DNA from: CALKAL01 sp051846895
GTDB lineage: Bacteria > Bacillota > Bacilli > Bacillales > Alkalibacillaceae
DNA length: 64,000 bases
Direction of reading: 5' to 3'
Assembly (NCBI GenBank): GCA_051846895.1
Contig: JBPYCQ010000006.1
Location: 163,617-227,616 of the forward strand
Positions 25,421-34,808 of the stretch are shown here, one piece after another. The notes below the pieces were generated by a model. The model did no database searches. It saw only the letters and a program-made list of their open reading frames with translations, and was not told the DNA's origin. The translations under genes were made by a program, and so were the position numbers. Numbering within the stretch: position 1 is the stretch's first letter; every line of letters begins with the position of its first letter.

Positions 25421-26289
25421 TTACGTTTACTTGTTAAATATATACCACTTAAGATGATTAGCATTCCAAAAAATAAATTTGATGAAACAGGCTCTTTTAA
25501 CCAAATGTATGCTGTTATCATCGTTGTAATTGGAATCATATAAGTGACCGTTGCAGCTATTTCTGGAGTTTCGAACTTAATTATGTGATAGAGAATGATA
25601 TGAGCAAGACCCGAGCCAAAGACTCCGAGCCCAACTGCTGCAATGATTGTAGTTGTATTAAAACTTGAAAATGTAGGAAGTTCATTTGTTATAATCGCTA
25701 ACATTAACCCAACCATCGAGGCTACAAAAAGTGAGACGGAAGCGATGATAATCACATCGACATGTTGTAAATATTTTTTTAAAAATTGTGATCCAAAGCC
25801 ATAAAAGATGGTCGCTGTCATCATCGTACCGACACCGATATAACTACTACCGAATAGTTGATTGACTTGAAATTCTACTAAAATGAGGATGCCAAAAAAG
25901 CCAATCAAAATACCCAGCCATTGTTCTTTTAATAACTTTTTTTTGAAAAACAAATAGCCAACCAGTGCAGTGAATAGGGGAGTAAGGGCATTCACTACAG
26001 ATGTCGTGTTACTATTAATGACGGTTTCACTCCATGCAATAAACCCCCACGGTAATCCAGCATTAATAATTCCTAGAAGTATTAATTTCGGCCATGGGAT
26101 GTTGTAATTAATTTTTTTGAGCTTCATGAATAAAAATGGCATTAAGATTAAAGAACCTAACAGACATCTAATAAATACCATACCCCAGATACCTGCAGGC
26201 TCGATGAGTAGTTTAATAAAAACAAATGAGACTCCCCAAAATAAACTTAAAGCGATTAATAAGCTGTATAATCTCATCCTTATTCTCAC
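25411..26289 (-). CDS. EamA-family (DMT) transporter
   Basis: 292 residues with ten predicted membrane helices in two EamA repeats (SLFWGVSFVFIKLLIEP at about 14-30; ATIFYGFGSQFLKKYL in the second half). DMT transporters usually export metabolites or amino acids; the substrate is unknown. It begins just after the ABC ATPase gene (GTG at 26289 or ATG at 26277; neither RBS is strong) and is probably last in the Ssu-type operon. Confidence 0.82.
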   Translation of the reverse strand: MRIRMRLYSLLIALSLFWGVSFVFIKLLIEPAGIWGMVFIRCLLGSLILMPFLFMKLKKINYNIPWPKLILLGIINAGLPWGFIAWSETVINSNTTSVVNALTPLFTALVGYLFFKKKLLKEQWLGILIGFFGILILVEFQVNQLFGSSYIGVGTMMTATIFYGFGSQFLKKYLQHVDVIIIASVSLFVASMVGLMLAIITNELPTFSSFNTTTIIAAVGLGVFGSGLAHIILYHIIKFETPEIAATVTYMIPITTMITAYIWLKEPVSSNLFFGMLIILSGIYLTSKRKKT

Positions 26290-26293
26290 TCAA

Positions 26294-27058
26294 CTATTCG
26301 ACTAAACGTAAATCTTTTTTCTCTTCTACAACGATGTCATTACCTAATATTTTATTTAAGATTTCATCGACATAGTTTGAGAATGCTTGTGATGTTCTTC
26401 TTCTTGGTCGGTCCAGTTCAATATTTTTATTTAAAGCAATTGTACCCTTTTCAATTAATATAACCCGATCTGCAAGTGTGACAGCCTCTTCAACGTCGTG
26501 AGTGACTAATATCGAAGTAATTTTATTGCCTTGCCAAATGTTCTCGATTAACTCTTGCATTTCAATTCTTGTTAATGCATCAAGAGCACCAAGCGGTTCA
26601 TCAAGTAACATTAAATTAGGTTGATGGACAAGTGCACGCGCCAACGCAACACGTTGTTGTTGCCCTCCTGATAGTTTTGCAGGCCACTCATCCTTTTTAT
26701 CTTCAAGGCCAACTTTTTTTAAAGATTCAAATGCACGGTTATACCATTTTCCTTTTAAACCAAGTCCGATATTATCGATTACCTTTTTCCAAGGCAATAA
26801 TCTTCCATCTTGAAACATCATACGTGCATCTTTATTTAAACCTTTTAAAGGTTTATTATTAATTAAGAGTTGACCGTCATTAAATGGTTCAAGACCAGCG
26901 ACGAGACGTAAGAGTGTACTTTTACCACAACCACTTTTACCAACAATGGCGACAAACTCACCTTTTTTTATATTAAGGTTAATTCCGTTTAATACGTTCA
27001 AATTACCGTAAGACTTCTGTAATTGGGTAATTTGAACGTAATCTTCATTTGTTTCCAT
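26294..27058 (-). CDS. ABC transporter ATPase, SsuB/TauB type
   Basis: About 254 residues. Walker A GKSGCGKST (about 39-47), a short Q-loop (MMFQDGRLLPWKKV), signature LSGGQQQRVALARAL, Walker B LMLLDEPLGALD and H-loop VTHDVEEAV. The MFQDxRLLPWxxV sequence is typical of nitrate/sulfonate/taurine importers. The ATG at 27058 has the better spacing from GGTGA; a GTG at 27070 is in frame. It lies between the permease and EamA genes. Confidence 0.88.
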   Translation of the reverse strand: METNEDYVQITQLQKSYGNLNVLNGINLNIKKGEFVAIVGKSGCGKSTLLRLVAGLEPFNDGQLLINNKPLKGLNKDARMMFQDGRLLPWKKVIDNIGLGLKGKWYNRAFESLKKVGLEDKKDEWPAKLSGGQQQRVALARALVHQPNLMLLDEPLGALDALTRIEMQELIENIWQGNKITSILVTHDVEEAVTLADRVILIEKGTIALNKNIELDRPRRRTSQAFSNYVDEILNKILGNDIVVEEKKDLRLVE

Positions 27059-27077
27059 TAATGAATTCACCCTTTCA

Positions 27078-27842
27078 TTACATATTCCATTTTAACCATT
27101 TCTTCTCACAGTATCGGGCAATGACGTCTGACAGTTTTCCGAACAGGGCATAAAGGACGATGCTAAGAACTATGACATCCATTTGCATGAATTCTCTAGC
27201 ATTCATTGCCATAAAACCGATGCCAGTATGAGCTGAGATAGTTTCAGCAACAATTAAAGTAAGCCACATAACACCTAAAGAAAAACGGACTCCTACAAGG
27301 ATCGATGATAAAGCTCCTGGAAAAATGATTGATTTAAATAGTGAGAAACCCTTCAAACCGTATGCTCTACCCATTTCAATTAGTTTTTTATCTACATAAC
27401 GAATGCCGTGATAAGTGTTAATGTAGACTGGAAAGAGTACACCTAAAGCGACTAAAAATATTTTCGCTGTCTCATCTATTCCAAACCAAAGAATGACAAG
27501 TGGAATTAACGCAAGATGGGGAATGTTCCTTACCATTTGAATTGATGTATCAAATAGAAGATCGGAAATTCTGAACAGCCCGTTGAGGAGTCCTAAGATA
27601 AATCCGATCGCGCCACCAATCAAAAAGCCGACTAAAGCACGCCACAAACTAATTGATATATGTTCGGTTAGTTCGCCTGACATTAATAATGTATATCCTG
27701 ATTGAACGACATCTAATGGTGCCGGCAAAATTGTGTTTGGAATTAATCCATAATTAGAAAACAACTGCCAAAATACTAATAATAGAAGGGGGAGTGCCCA
27801 CGGAAGTAGTTGCAGTGTCATTTTTTTGAAAAATCGTGTCAT
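27078..27842 (-). CDS. ABC transporter permease, SsuC type
   Basis: A 254-residue membrane permease with six helices and the EAA-like loop IEMGRAYGLKGFSLFKSIIF (residues about 158-177) that contacts the ATPase. It matches the SsuC/TauC/NrtB family. It begins 32 bp after the binding-protein gene and ends 19 bp before the ATPase start. Confidence 0.9.
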   Translation of the reverse strand: MTRFFKKMTLQLLPWALPLLLLVFWQLFSNYGLIPNTILPAPLDVVQSGYTLLMSGELTEHISISLWRALVGFLIGGAIGFILGLLNGLFRISDLLFDTSIQMVRNIPHLALIPLVILWFGIDETAKIFLVALGVLFPVYINTYHGIRYVDKKLIEMGRAYGLKGFSLFKSIIFPGALSSILVGVRFSLGVMWLTLIVAETISAHTGIGFMAMNAREFMQMDVIVLSIVLYALFGKLSDVIARYCEKKWLKWNM

Positions 27843-27874
27843 ACTTTACCCCTTTCTTTCTTGAAAAATTCTTA

Positions 27875-28849
27875 TTATTTTATGACATCTCGCACATTTA
27901 GTTTTTCTGGAATGATCTCTAATTCGTAAAAAAGGTCTGCGATTTCTTGTTGCTCGTTAATAATATCTTCATTGAGAGGTTCAATTCCGTATTCACGTCG
28001 GTTAACCGTAATTTCAATCGCTTCTTCGTTGATTTGTAATTCTTCGACGAGCAAGTCGACTAATTCACCAGTATTTTCATTAGCCCACTGTAACGACTTA
28101 TCGATTTCTTCAACGATGATGTCTAAAATCTCTTTGTTTTCATCGTAATATTTTTCTGTTGCAACAAAGAAGTCACGATCAGTTGTTAAACCTTCTCCAT
28201 CAACGATAAATCGAGCATTTGAATCAACGTGTGCGGACGCCGCATAAGGATCCCAAACGACCCAAGCATCAATTTGTTCTTGTTCAAATGCTATTCGTGC
28301 ATCACCAGGTTGTAAATATGAAACTTCAACATCATCTATGGATAAGCCGGCTTTTTCTAACGCTTTGACGATTAAATAGTGGGAGCTTGAACCTCTAGCA
28401 AAGCCTATATTTTTACCCTTTAAGTCTTCTAGTGATTCAATTGACGAATCTTCATGTACTAATATTCCACTACCTAAAAATTTGGAAAATCCAGCTTGTA
28501 AGTAAACGAAAGGTGCTCCAGACGCTTGAGCAAAAATAACAGGTGTGTTTCCAGTTCTTCCTACGTCAATACTACCCGTATTAATGGCCTCAACTAACGC
28601 AGGACCAGCTTGGAATAGCTTCCACTCGACTTCATACCCTTCTTCTTTCAGCCTTTCATCAAGATTTCCTAGTGCCTTAACGATTAGAAATGGTCCATTT
28701 TTTTGATAACCAATTCGTACGACTTGGTCTTCTGATTCATTAGCTTCATCTTGATCGCCACAAGCAACTAAAAAAAGGCTTGCAACCATCATTAAACTTA
28801 TGAAAAAGTAGGTTACTTTCTTCCGATAAACCCCTTTCAACGTTGTCAT
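27875..28849 (-). CDS. ABC transporter substrate-binding lipoprotein, SsuA type
   Basis: 324 residues. Lipobox SLFLVACGD with Cys at about 30, then an NMT1/SsuA-type binding domain (GYQKNGPFLIVKALGNLDER, GRTGNTPVIFAQASGAPFVY, DAWVVWDPYAASA). Aliphatic sulfonates are the likely ligand because GRTGNTP and WDPYAA are typical of SsuA. No SsuD/SsuE monooxygenase is encoded nearby, so ligand use is not settled. The start codon follows AAGAAGGAGATGACA. First gene of the operon. Confidence 0.87.
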   Translation of the reverse strand: MTTLKGVYRKKVTYFFISLMMVASLFLVACGDQDEANESEDQVVRIGYQKNGPFLIVKALGNLDERLKEEGYEVEWKLFQAGPALVEAINTGSIDVGRTGNTPVIFAQASGAPFVYLQAGFSKFLGSGILVHEDSSIESLEDLKGKNIGFARGSSSHYLIVKALEKAGLSIDDVEVSYLQPGDARIAFEQEQIDAWVVWDPYAASAHVDSNARFIVDGEGLTTDRDFFVATEKYYDENKEILDIIVEEIDKSLQWANENTGELVDLLVEELQINEEAIEITVNRREYGIEPLNEDIINEQQEIADLFYELEIIPEKLNVRDVIK

Positions 28850-28988
28850 CTCCTTCTTAATTGAATAGCTGTTTTTAGCCTATGGTTTCATAAGGAAATA
28901 GGTTCCTGTCCTTAGAAGAAAAATATAGGAATAATTAACTTTCCTAAGAAAAAACTATGAAAGATGTCTTTAGGAAAGGGTGTTTGTG

Positions 28989-29489
28989 ATGGGAGTTATG
29001 AGTGAAAATCCACAAGAAGAGCCGCTTCATTCAGGAGAAATATATCATCTATGGTCCCACTTATTTACTACGAAAGCTTACTTAGTCACGTTACAAATTT
29101 TTATTAATCATACAGGTGATAAAGATTTAAAGGCACTGTTAGAGGACTTCCTAGAAAACAGTGTGAAGTATGAGGAAGAACAAACAGAAGGAATCTTATC
29201 ACAAAACGGTATACGATTACCTCCTGCTCCACCTGCTAGACCTGATGTTGAAGTACAAGATATTCCAGCAGGAGCACGGTTTAATGATCCAGAAATAGCT
29301 CAACTCGTTCATAAGGAGATTATTGTTGGAAAAATGACGTGTAGCTATGTGATGGGCATAGCACTTCGAGAAGATATTTCTCAAATGTATGGTGAATTTC
29401 ACCAATTAAAAACTGAGTACGAAGAAAAACTGTTAAAGCTTTCAAAAGAAAAGGGATGGTTAACACCACCTCCTCTTATGTTGAAATAA
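28989..29489 (+). CDS. DUF3231 family protein, single-domain form
   Basis: 166 residues from the ATG at 28989, after AGGAAAGGGTG; upstream in-frame GTGs overlap this RBS. One helical DUF3231 domain with a Pro-rich linker (RLPPAPPARPDVEVQDIPAG) and HKEIIVGKMTCSYVMGIAL. Related to each half of the 333-residue protein at 5936-6937. It lies divergent from the Ssu-type operon and just before an MFS transporter gene; function unknown. Confidence 0.78.
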   Translation: MGVMSENPQEEPLHSGEIYHLWSHLFTTKAYLVTLQIFINHTGDKDLKALLEDFLENSVKYEEEQTEGILSQNGIRLPPAPPARPDVEVQDIPAGARFNDPEIAQLVHKEIIVGKMTCSYVMGIALREDISQMYGEFHQLKTEYEEKLLKLSKEKGWLTPPPLMLK

Positions 29490-29520
29490 ATTATCCAAAA
29501 AGGGAAGGAGGGTCTATTTA

Positions 29521-30759
29521 TTGGCGTCTAGAAAAAAAGGATTAATAACTTTAGCTATTGGATCGATTCCTTTGATTATGACCTTAGGTAACTCGATGTT
29601 AATCCCGATTTTGCCACCGATGCAAAAAGAATTAGGGATTAGTGAATTTCAGGCGAGTTTAACGATTACTGTTTTTTCAATTTCTGCTGCAATATTTATC
29701 CCGGTTCTAGGGTATTTATCGGATCGTTTTACTCGTAAAGTGGTTATGCTTCCTGCTTTAATTATGTATGGAGTAGGTGGTCTCATCGCTGGTCTTGCCT
29801 CACTCATACTTTCTAATCCTTATATTTGGATTCTCATTGGTAGGATTTTACAAGGTATTGGCGCTGCAGGTACTGCACCGATTGCGATGGCGTTAACAGG
29901 GGATTTGTTTAAAGGGGGAGAACGGAGTCGAGTTTTAGGAATCGTTGAAGCATCGAATGGTATGGGTAAGGTTTTATCACCTATTCTTGGTTCACTACTT
30001 GGTCTATTAGCTTGGTATGCAGTCTTTTTTGGCTTTCCGGCTATTTGTCTCATTTCAATTATTCTTGTTGCTATTTTCGTTAAAGAAAAAAAGAAACGGC
30101 AAGCTCCACCACCGTTTGGTAAGTATTTGAGAGGCTTATTAAGTGTCTTTAAATACGAAGGCCGCTGGTTATTAACAACTTATTTGGCAGGTGCGACCTG
30201 CTTATTTACATTATTCGGAATTTTATTTTACTTATCAGAAACGTTAGAGAAAGACTACTCAATCGATGGCTTAATCAAAGGGTTAATATTAGCCATCCCT
30301 TTATTAATTATGGGCCTGACTTCGTATACAACAGGGGCTAAGATAGGAAAGAATATGGTTTTAATGAAAAGGTTAATCTTTTTAGGATTTATTTTTATGG
30401 CCATTTCTTACGGGACGTTAATTTTTGTGAAAAGTTTAGTTCCATTTTTATTCGTGTTAGCTTTAAGTAGTGTAGGGACGGGTCTAGTTCTCCCGTGTAT
30501 AAATAGTTTGATTACTGGTGCAGTCGGTAAAGAACGACGTGGATTTGTCACGTCTCTTTATGGCTCTGTTAGATTTTTAGGTGTCGCTGTTGGACCCCCT
30601 ATTTTTTCACGATTGATGGAATGGTCACGTACGGGAATGTTCTTATCATTAGCCATATTTACACTTATTGTTGGATTGCTCGCATTATTATTAATTCACG
30701 TAAAAAATAAAGACGGGAAAGAAAATAAGAAAGCTCCTTTCCGTTATAAATATGTTTAA
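29521..30759 (+). CDS. MFS transporter (drug efflux type), copy 1
   Basis: 412 residues, 12 membrane helices. Motif A GYLSDRFTRKVVMLPALIMY and motif C-like GRILQGIGAAGTAPIAMALT identify a drug:H+ antiporter-type MFS pump. It is clearly paralogous to the protein at 31755-32975 (both begin SIPLxMTLGNSMLIPxLP). The TTG start at 29521 follows AAGGAGGGTCTATTTA. Its stop overlaps the convergent YitT gene by 4 bp. Confidence 0.87.
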   Translation: MASRKKGLITLAIGSIPLIMTLGNSMLIPILPPMQKELGISEFQASLTITVFSISAAIFIPVLGYLSDRFTRKVVMLPALIMYGVGGLIAGLASLILSNPYIWILIGRILQGIGAAGTAPIAMALTGDLFKGGERSRVLGIVEASNGMGKVLSPILGSLLGLLAWYAVFFGFPAICLISIILVAIFVKEKKKRQAPPPFGKYLRGLLSVFKYEGRWLLTTYLAGATCLFTLFGILFYLSETLEKDYSIDGLIKGLILAIPLLIMGLTSYTTGAKIGKNMVLMKRLIFLGFIFMAISYGTLIFVKSLVPFLFVLALSSVGTGLVLPCINSLITGAVGKERRGFVTSLYGSVRFLGVAVGPPIFSRLMEWSRTGMFLSLAIFTLIVGLLALLLIHVKNKDGKENKKAPFRYKYV

Positions 30760-31370
30760 GTTTTTCGTAACCAATCAATCGTATATGTTTCATATAATCG
30801 TACAGTACAAACTAGATTCACAATATTAGTCGATATCCACTGACTAATAATCGCATAGAAAAAAATATTCCAACTAATGATTGATGCAGTTAACAAAAAG
30901 ATTGTAACATTAATTAAAAACAAGGGTTTTCCAGGTAGGATGTTTCGTTTTTCAGAAATGATGACAGCGATTACGCCAACGCCACCGTTGGAAAACCCTT
31001 GCCTAATTAAAATGCCAATTCCGAGGCCTAAAAACATCGAGCCTACGATCAGGTCAAACCAGATAAAACGAACAGGGATGTGAATGATGGCTTCGTAAAT
31101 ATAGATAGCTATGGATGTGACTGTAATAGCCCAAAACGTGCCGATAATACTTATTTTTCCTAAATATTTCATCCCGATGGCAAGCAATGTGAAATTGACA
31201 ATCCATAAAGCTAGCCCAACATCCATGCCAGTTAAATAATTTATAAGCACCGTTAAGCCACCCGCGCCACCTGAAGGAATATCGTTCGGAAATAGAAAAA
31301 CTCCCATGCCAAACCCTTGTGTTATTCCACCAAGTAAGATAGCTCCATTCTTTTGCCAAAACTCCCCCAT
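30756..31370 (-). CDS. YitT-family (DUF161) membrane protein
   Basis: 204 residues with five or six membrane helices and the family motif FLFPNDIPSGGAGGLTVLIN; the second conserved stretch is IRQGFSNGGVGVIAVI. The C-terminal DUF2179 domain found in longer YitT proteins is absent, so it belongs to the short form. The ATG follows AGGGGTTGTACT. Function unknown. It lies 10 bp after the YqhV-like gene, so the two are probably co-transcribed. Confidence 0.82.
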   Translation of the reverse strand: MGEFWQKNGAILLGGITQGFGMGVFLFPNDIPSGGAGGLTVLINYLTGMDVGLALWIVNFTLLAIGMKYLGKISIIGTFWAITVTSIAIYIYEAIIHIPVRFIWFDLIVGSMFLGLGIGILIRQGFSNGGVGVIAVIISEKRNILPGKPLFLINVTIFLLTASIISWNIFFYAIISQWISTNIVNLVCTVRLYETYTIDWLRKT

Positions 31371-31380
31371 AGTACAACCC

Positions 31381-31653
31381 CTACTTTAATTTCAAACTAA
31401 TTAAGATTAATAAAATTCCACCCATTAAACATATTGCCTTTGCTAAAGAAATTTTACCAGCTAGTCCATGCAACCCGATAAATGTTGTAACTAATAAAAT
31501 AGTAGGACCAACTAAAGCAAGCAATGAGTTGATATGGAAAGCTTTCATTAAATCGTTAAACTTGTACATAAGTAAAGCAGCAGAAATTTCAATTGAACCG
31601 GATATTAGACGGATAATAATTATATAAAGTAATGCTTTTTCAACATAAACCAT
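31381..31653 (-). CDS. YqhV-like (DUF2619) membrane protein
   Basis: 90 residues with three membrane helices. RLISGSIEISAALLMYKFND and the later LVGPTILLVTTFIGLHGLAG match the YqhV family, found in spore-formers next to spoIIIA in B. subtilis. The ATG at 31653 follows GGGGGAATATGA. Role unknown. Confidence 0.82.
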   Translation of the reverse strand: MVYVEKALLYIIIIRLISGSIEISAALLMYKFNDLMKAFHINSLLALVGPTILLVTTFIGLHGLAGKISLAKAICLMGGILLILISLKLK

Positions 31654-31725
31654 TCATATTCCCCCAGATAGTTTTCAACATAATATATGATGGTTTTAAT
31701 TAAACTAGTCCAACTTCATCAAAAA

Positions 31726-31755
31726 ACCCCTTTTGGACCAATGTCCATAAGGGGT
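31726..31755 (-). terminator. Terminator of MFS gene 2
   Basis: On the minus strand ACCCCTTATGGAC pairs with GTCCAAAAGGGGT around ATTG, followed by TTTTTTG; the stem touches the stop codon. Confidence 0.85.
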
Positions 31756-32975
31756 CAAGATTGTTCTGGTGGCTTGATGAATTTTAACACTAAAATAACG
31801 ATAAGTAATCCAAAAATTCCACCGATCACATAAGTTAAATTTAAATAATCTTTCATTAGCATTGACATAAGTGGTGGACCTGCCGCGACACCAGTAAAGC
31901 GAGCAGAACTATAAAAGGAAGTAATCGTACCTCGTGCTTCTTTTTCGATATTCTCAGTAATTAACGCATCAAGTGAAGGTAAAAGAACTCCTATAGCGAT
32001 TCCATTTATGCTCGTTACGAGAAAGAGAATTTCAATTTCTTCACTTGCAATACCAACAAACATAATGCTAATAGAAGCAAGGATTAATGATCCGACAATT
32101 AACCATTTCATGAGTTGAAAGTTTCCTTGAATTTTCTTTCCAGTGACATAAGCTGCTATACAAAGGCAAATGAGTGGGATAGCTAGTGCGAATCCTTTTT
32201 TTACACCGAATAAATCATGCTGTTGTTCAAAAATATCGGATAAATAAAATAAGACTCCGAACAAGATTAACATGACATACCCACCGATTAAAAAGATGAC
32301 ATATAGCCATTTTCCTTCTCGTTTGAAAATTTCTTTAGTGTTTTGTATAAATTGTTTAAATTTTGGTGGTTCTTCTTTTTCTTTAGGAACTTTTACTAAA
32401 AAAATAATTAATATTAACGAAATGAATCCGAAAACGGCAATTGAAAAAAAAGGTAAAAACCATAAAAAAACTGCTAATATCGCGCCGAAAATAGGGCTTA
32501 ATACTTTTCCAAACGTGTTAGATGTTTCGATGATTCCTAAACAAGCGCTCGCTTTAGCGTCATCATCTTTATATAGGTCACCGACTAAAGGCAAAACAAT
32601 TGGGCTTGTTCCAGCAACGCCTACCCCTTGAAGAATTCTTCCGATAATAATGAGTGCAAAAGGGTTTTCCATTTTCCAAGAAGCAAACCCAGCAATTAGT
32701 CCACCGATAATCGTAATCATTAAACTCGGTACGATGACTTTCTTTCTTCCGAAGCGGTCAGATAAAAAGCCTGCAATCGGAATGAGTAGTATAGCAGAAA
32801 TCGAGTATGTTGTAATGATCAGACTCGATTGAAATGATGAAATTCCGACTTTTTCTTCAAAAATAGGTAAAACTGGTATGAGCATTGAATTGCCAAGTGT
32901 CATGACAAGTGGAATTGATGCAATAGCGATAATACACCATATGGTCACTTGTTCTGTTGTCATTTTATTTTTCAT
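31755..32975 (-). CDS. MFS transporter (drug efflux type), copy 2
   Basis: 406 residues, 12 membrane helices. Motif A GFLSDRFGRKKVIVPSLMIT and GRILQGVGVAGTSPIVLPLV place it in the same subgroup as copy 1 at 29521. The ATG at 32975 follows AGAGGTGCAAAA. The two paralogues flank the YitT/YqhV pair and face each other, suggesting an old local duplication. Confidence 0.87.
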   Translation of the reverse strand: MKNKMTTEQVTIWCIIAIASIPLVMTLGNSMLIPVLPIFEEKVGISSFQSSLIITTYSISAILLIPIAGFLSDRFGRKKVIVPSLMITIIGGLIAGFASWKMENPFALIIIGRILQGVGVAGTSPIVLPLVGDLYKDDDAKASACLGIIETSNTFGKVLSPIFGAILAVFLWFLPFFSIAVFGFISLILIIFLVKVPKEKEEPPKFKQFIQNTKEIFKREGKWLYVIFLIGGYVMLILFGVLFYLSDIFEQQHDLFGVKKGFALAIPLICLCIAAYVTGKKIQGNFQLMKWLIVGSLILASISIMFVGIASEEIEILFLVTSINGIAIGVLLPSLDALITENIEKEARGTITSFYSSARFTGVAAGPPLMSMLMKDYLNLTYVIGGIFGLLIVILVLKFIKPPEQS

Positions 32976-33138
32976 TTTTGCACCTCTAAGAAGACTTACT
33001 AATTGATAATGTAACCGAGTTGTAATATTTCTATTAAGGGATTATTAGGAAAGCATATATGTGACTTAACATAAGTTAAGCAAAGATACTGTCACCTGTG
33101 ATATAATAGGGTGAATTTGTATGAGTGGAGGATGTTAA

Positions 33139-34743
33139 ATGTTACAAGTAACAAATGTATCTTTGCGTTTTAGCGATCGCAAATTGTTTGAAGATGTTTC
33201 CATCAAATTTACTAAAGGGAACTGCTATGGATTAATCGGTGCAAACGGGGCTGGGAAGTCTACGTTTTTAAAAATATTAGCTGGTGAAATCGAGCCTCAA
33301 GAAGGACATGTTTCTGTAGGTAAAGATGAAAGAATTGCTGTTTTAAAACAGGATCACTACGCTTACGATGAATATGAAGCTTTGCAAGTCGTTATTATGG
33401 GGCATGAAAGATTATATGAAATCATGCAAGAGAAAGATGCGATTTATGCTAAAGAGGATTTTTCAGAAGAAGATGGTATGCGTGCAGCAGAGTTAGAAGG
33501 TGAATTTGCTGAGCTTAATGGTTGGGAAGCTGAAGGTGATGCTGCCACATTGTTACGTGGGTTAGGCGTCGAGGATTCCCTTCACAACAAAAAAATGGCT
33601 GACCTATCTGAAGTGGAGAAGGTAAAAGTATTATTAGCTCAAGCGCTTTTCGGTAACCCGGATGTTTTACTTTTAGATGAGCCAACAAACGGTTTAGATT
33701 TACATGCGATTCATTGGTTGGAAGAATTTTTAATTAACTTTGAGAACACAGTCATCGTTGTTTCGCACGACCGTAATTTCTTAAACAATGTCTGTACGCA
33801 TATTGCTGATTTAGATTTTGAAAAGATTACGCTTTATGTAGGGAACTATGATTTTTGGTATGAGTCAAGTCAATTGGCGCTTAAGATGGCCCAAGAACAA
33901 AACAAGAAAAAAGAAGATAAAATAAAAGATCTTAAAGAGTTTATCGCACGATTTAGTGCCAATGCATCTAAATCACGTCAAGCAACTTCACGTAAAAAGT
34001 TGTTAGACAAAATTGAACTCGATGATATTAAACCATCGTCACGGAAATACCCGTATATTGCTTTTACGCCTGACCGAGAGATTGGGAATGATTTATTAGA
34101 AGTTCAAGGCTTAACGAAAACAATAGACGGTAAAAAAGTTTTAGATAATGTTACTTTTCGTTTAAATAAAGATGATAAAGTCGCATTACTAGGTGACGAT
34201 TTAGCCAAAACGGTGTTAATGAAGATTTTAGTTGGTGAAATGGAACCTGATTCCGGAAGTTTCAAATGGGGAATTACGACGTCTCAATCATATTTTCCAA
34301 AAGACAACTCGGAATATTTCGAGAACAACAACTTAAATCTAATTGAGTGGCTTCGTCAATATTCACCTGAAGATGAAAGTGAAACATTTTTACGTGGCTT
34401 TTTAGGAAGAATGTTGTTTTCTGGTGATGAAGTTTTCAAGAAAGTTAAAGTACTATCTGGTGGAGAAAAAGTACGTTGTATGTTGTCGCGGATGATGTTA
34501 AGTCACGCGAATGTACTACTACTTGATGATCCAACTAACCACTTAGATTTAGAATCAATTCAAGCGTTGAATAATGGGTTAATTCAATTTAAGGGAACTG
34601 TTATTTTTAGTTCGCATGACCATCAATTTATTCAAACGATTGCGAACAGAATGATTGAATTCAAAGATGGAAGTATTATTGATAAACAGATGACTTATGA
34701 AGAATACCTAGAAGAAGTTAAGAAAATCGGTGCTAAGGCTTAA
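33139..34743 (+). CDS. ABC-F family ATPase, YkpA/YbiT type
   Basis: A 534-residue soluble protein with two ABC domains and no membrane part. The first has Walker A GANGAGKST (34-42) and the YbiT-type atypical signature LSEVEKVKV (156-164) with Walker B LLLDEPTNGLD. The linker (about 240-300) is Lys-rich. The second has a degenerate Walker A GDDLAKT (352-358), a normal signature LSGGEK (439-444) and LLLDDPTNHLD, with Asp where the catalytic Glu usually is. ABC-F proteins act on the ribosome E site. The ATG follows GTGGAGGATGTTAA. Confidence 0.9.
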   Translation: MLQVTNVSLRFSDRKLFEDVSIKFTKGNCYGLIGANGAGKSTFLKILAGEIEPQEGHVSVGKDERIAVLKQDHYAYDEYEALQVVIMGHERLYEIMQEKDAIYAKEDFSEEDGMRAAELEGEFAELNGWEAEGDAATLLRGLGVEDSLHNKKMADLSEVEKVKVLLAQALFGNPDVLLLDEPTNGLDLHAIHWLEEFLINFENTVIVVSHDRNFLNNVCTHIADLDFEKITLYVGNYDFWYESSQLALKMAQEQNKKKEDKIKDLKEFIARFSANASKSRQATSRKKLLDKIELDDIKPSSRKYPYIAFTPDREIGNDLLEVQGLTKTIDGKKVLDNVTFRLNKDDKVALLGDDLAKTVLMKILVGEMEPDSGSFKWGITTSQSYFPKDNSEYFENNNLNLIEWLRQYSPEDESETFLRGFLGRMLFSGDEVFKKVKVLSGGEKVRCMLSRMMLSHANVLLLDDPTNHLDLESIQALNNGLIQFKGTVIFSSHDHQFIQTIANRMIEFKDGSIIDKQMTYEEYLEEVKKIGAKA

Positions 34744-34749
34744 AGAATG

Positions 34750-34778
34750 ATGCCACAGATTTATTTCTGTGGTATTTT
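34750..34778 (+). terminator. Terminator after ABC-F gene
   Basis: CCACAG pairs with CTGTGG around ATTTATTT, followed by TATTTTTG. Confidence 0.75.
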
Positions 34779-34808
34779 TGTTGGGGTTTTTTGAGGGATG
34801 GAGTGCAA

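Noticed and set aside
28860..28980. Operator made of TTTCCTAA/TTAGGAAA between the Ssu-type operon and DUF3231
   Set aside because: The two arms are 23 bp apart and other AGGAA-like pieces nearby do not form a clear pattern. Too weak to call.
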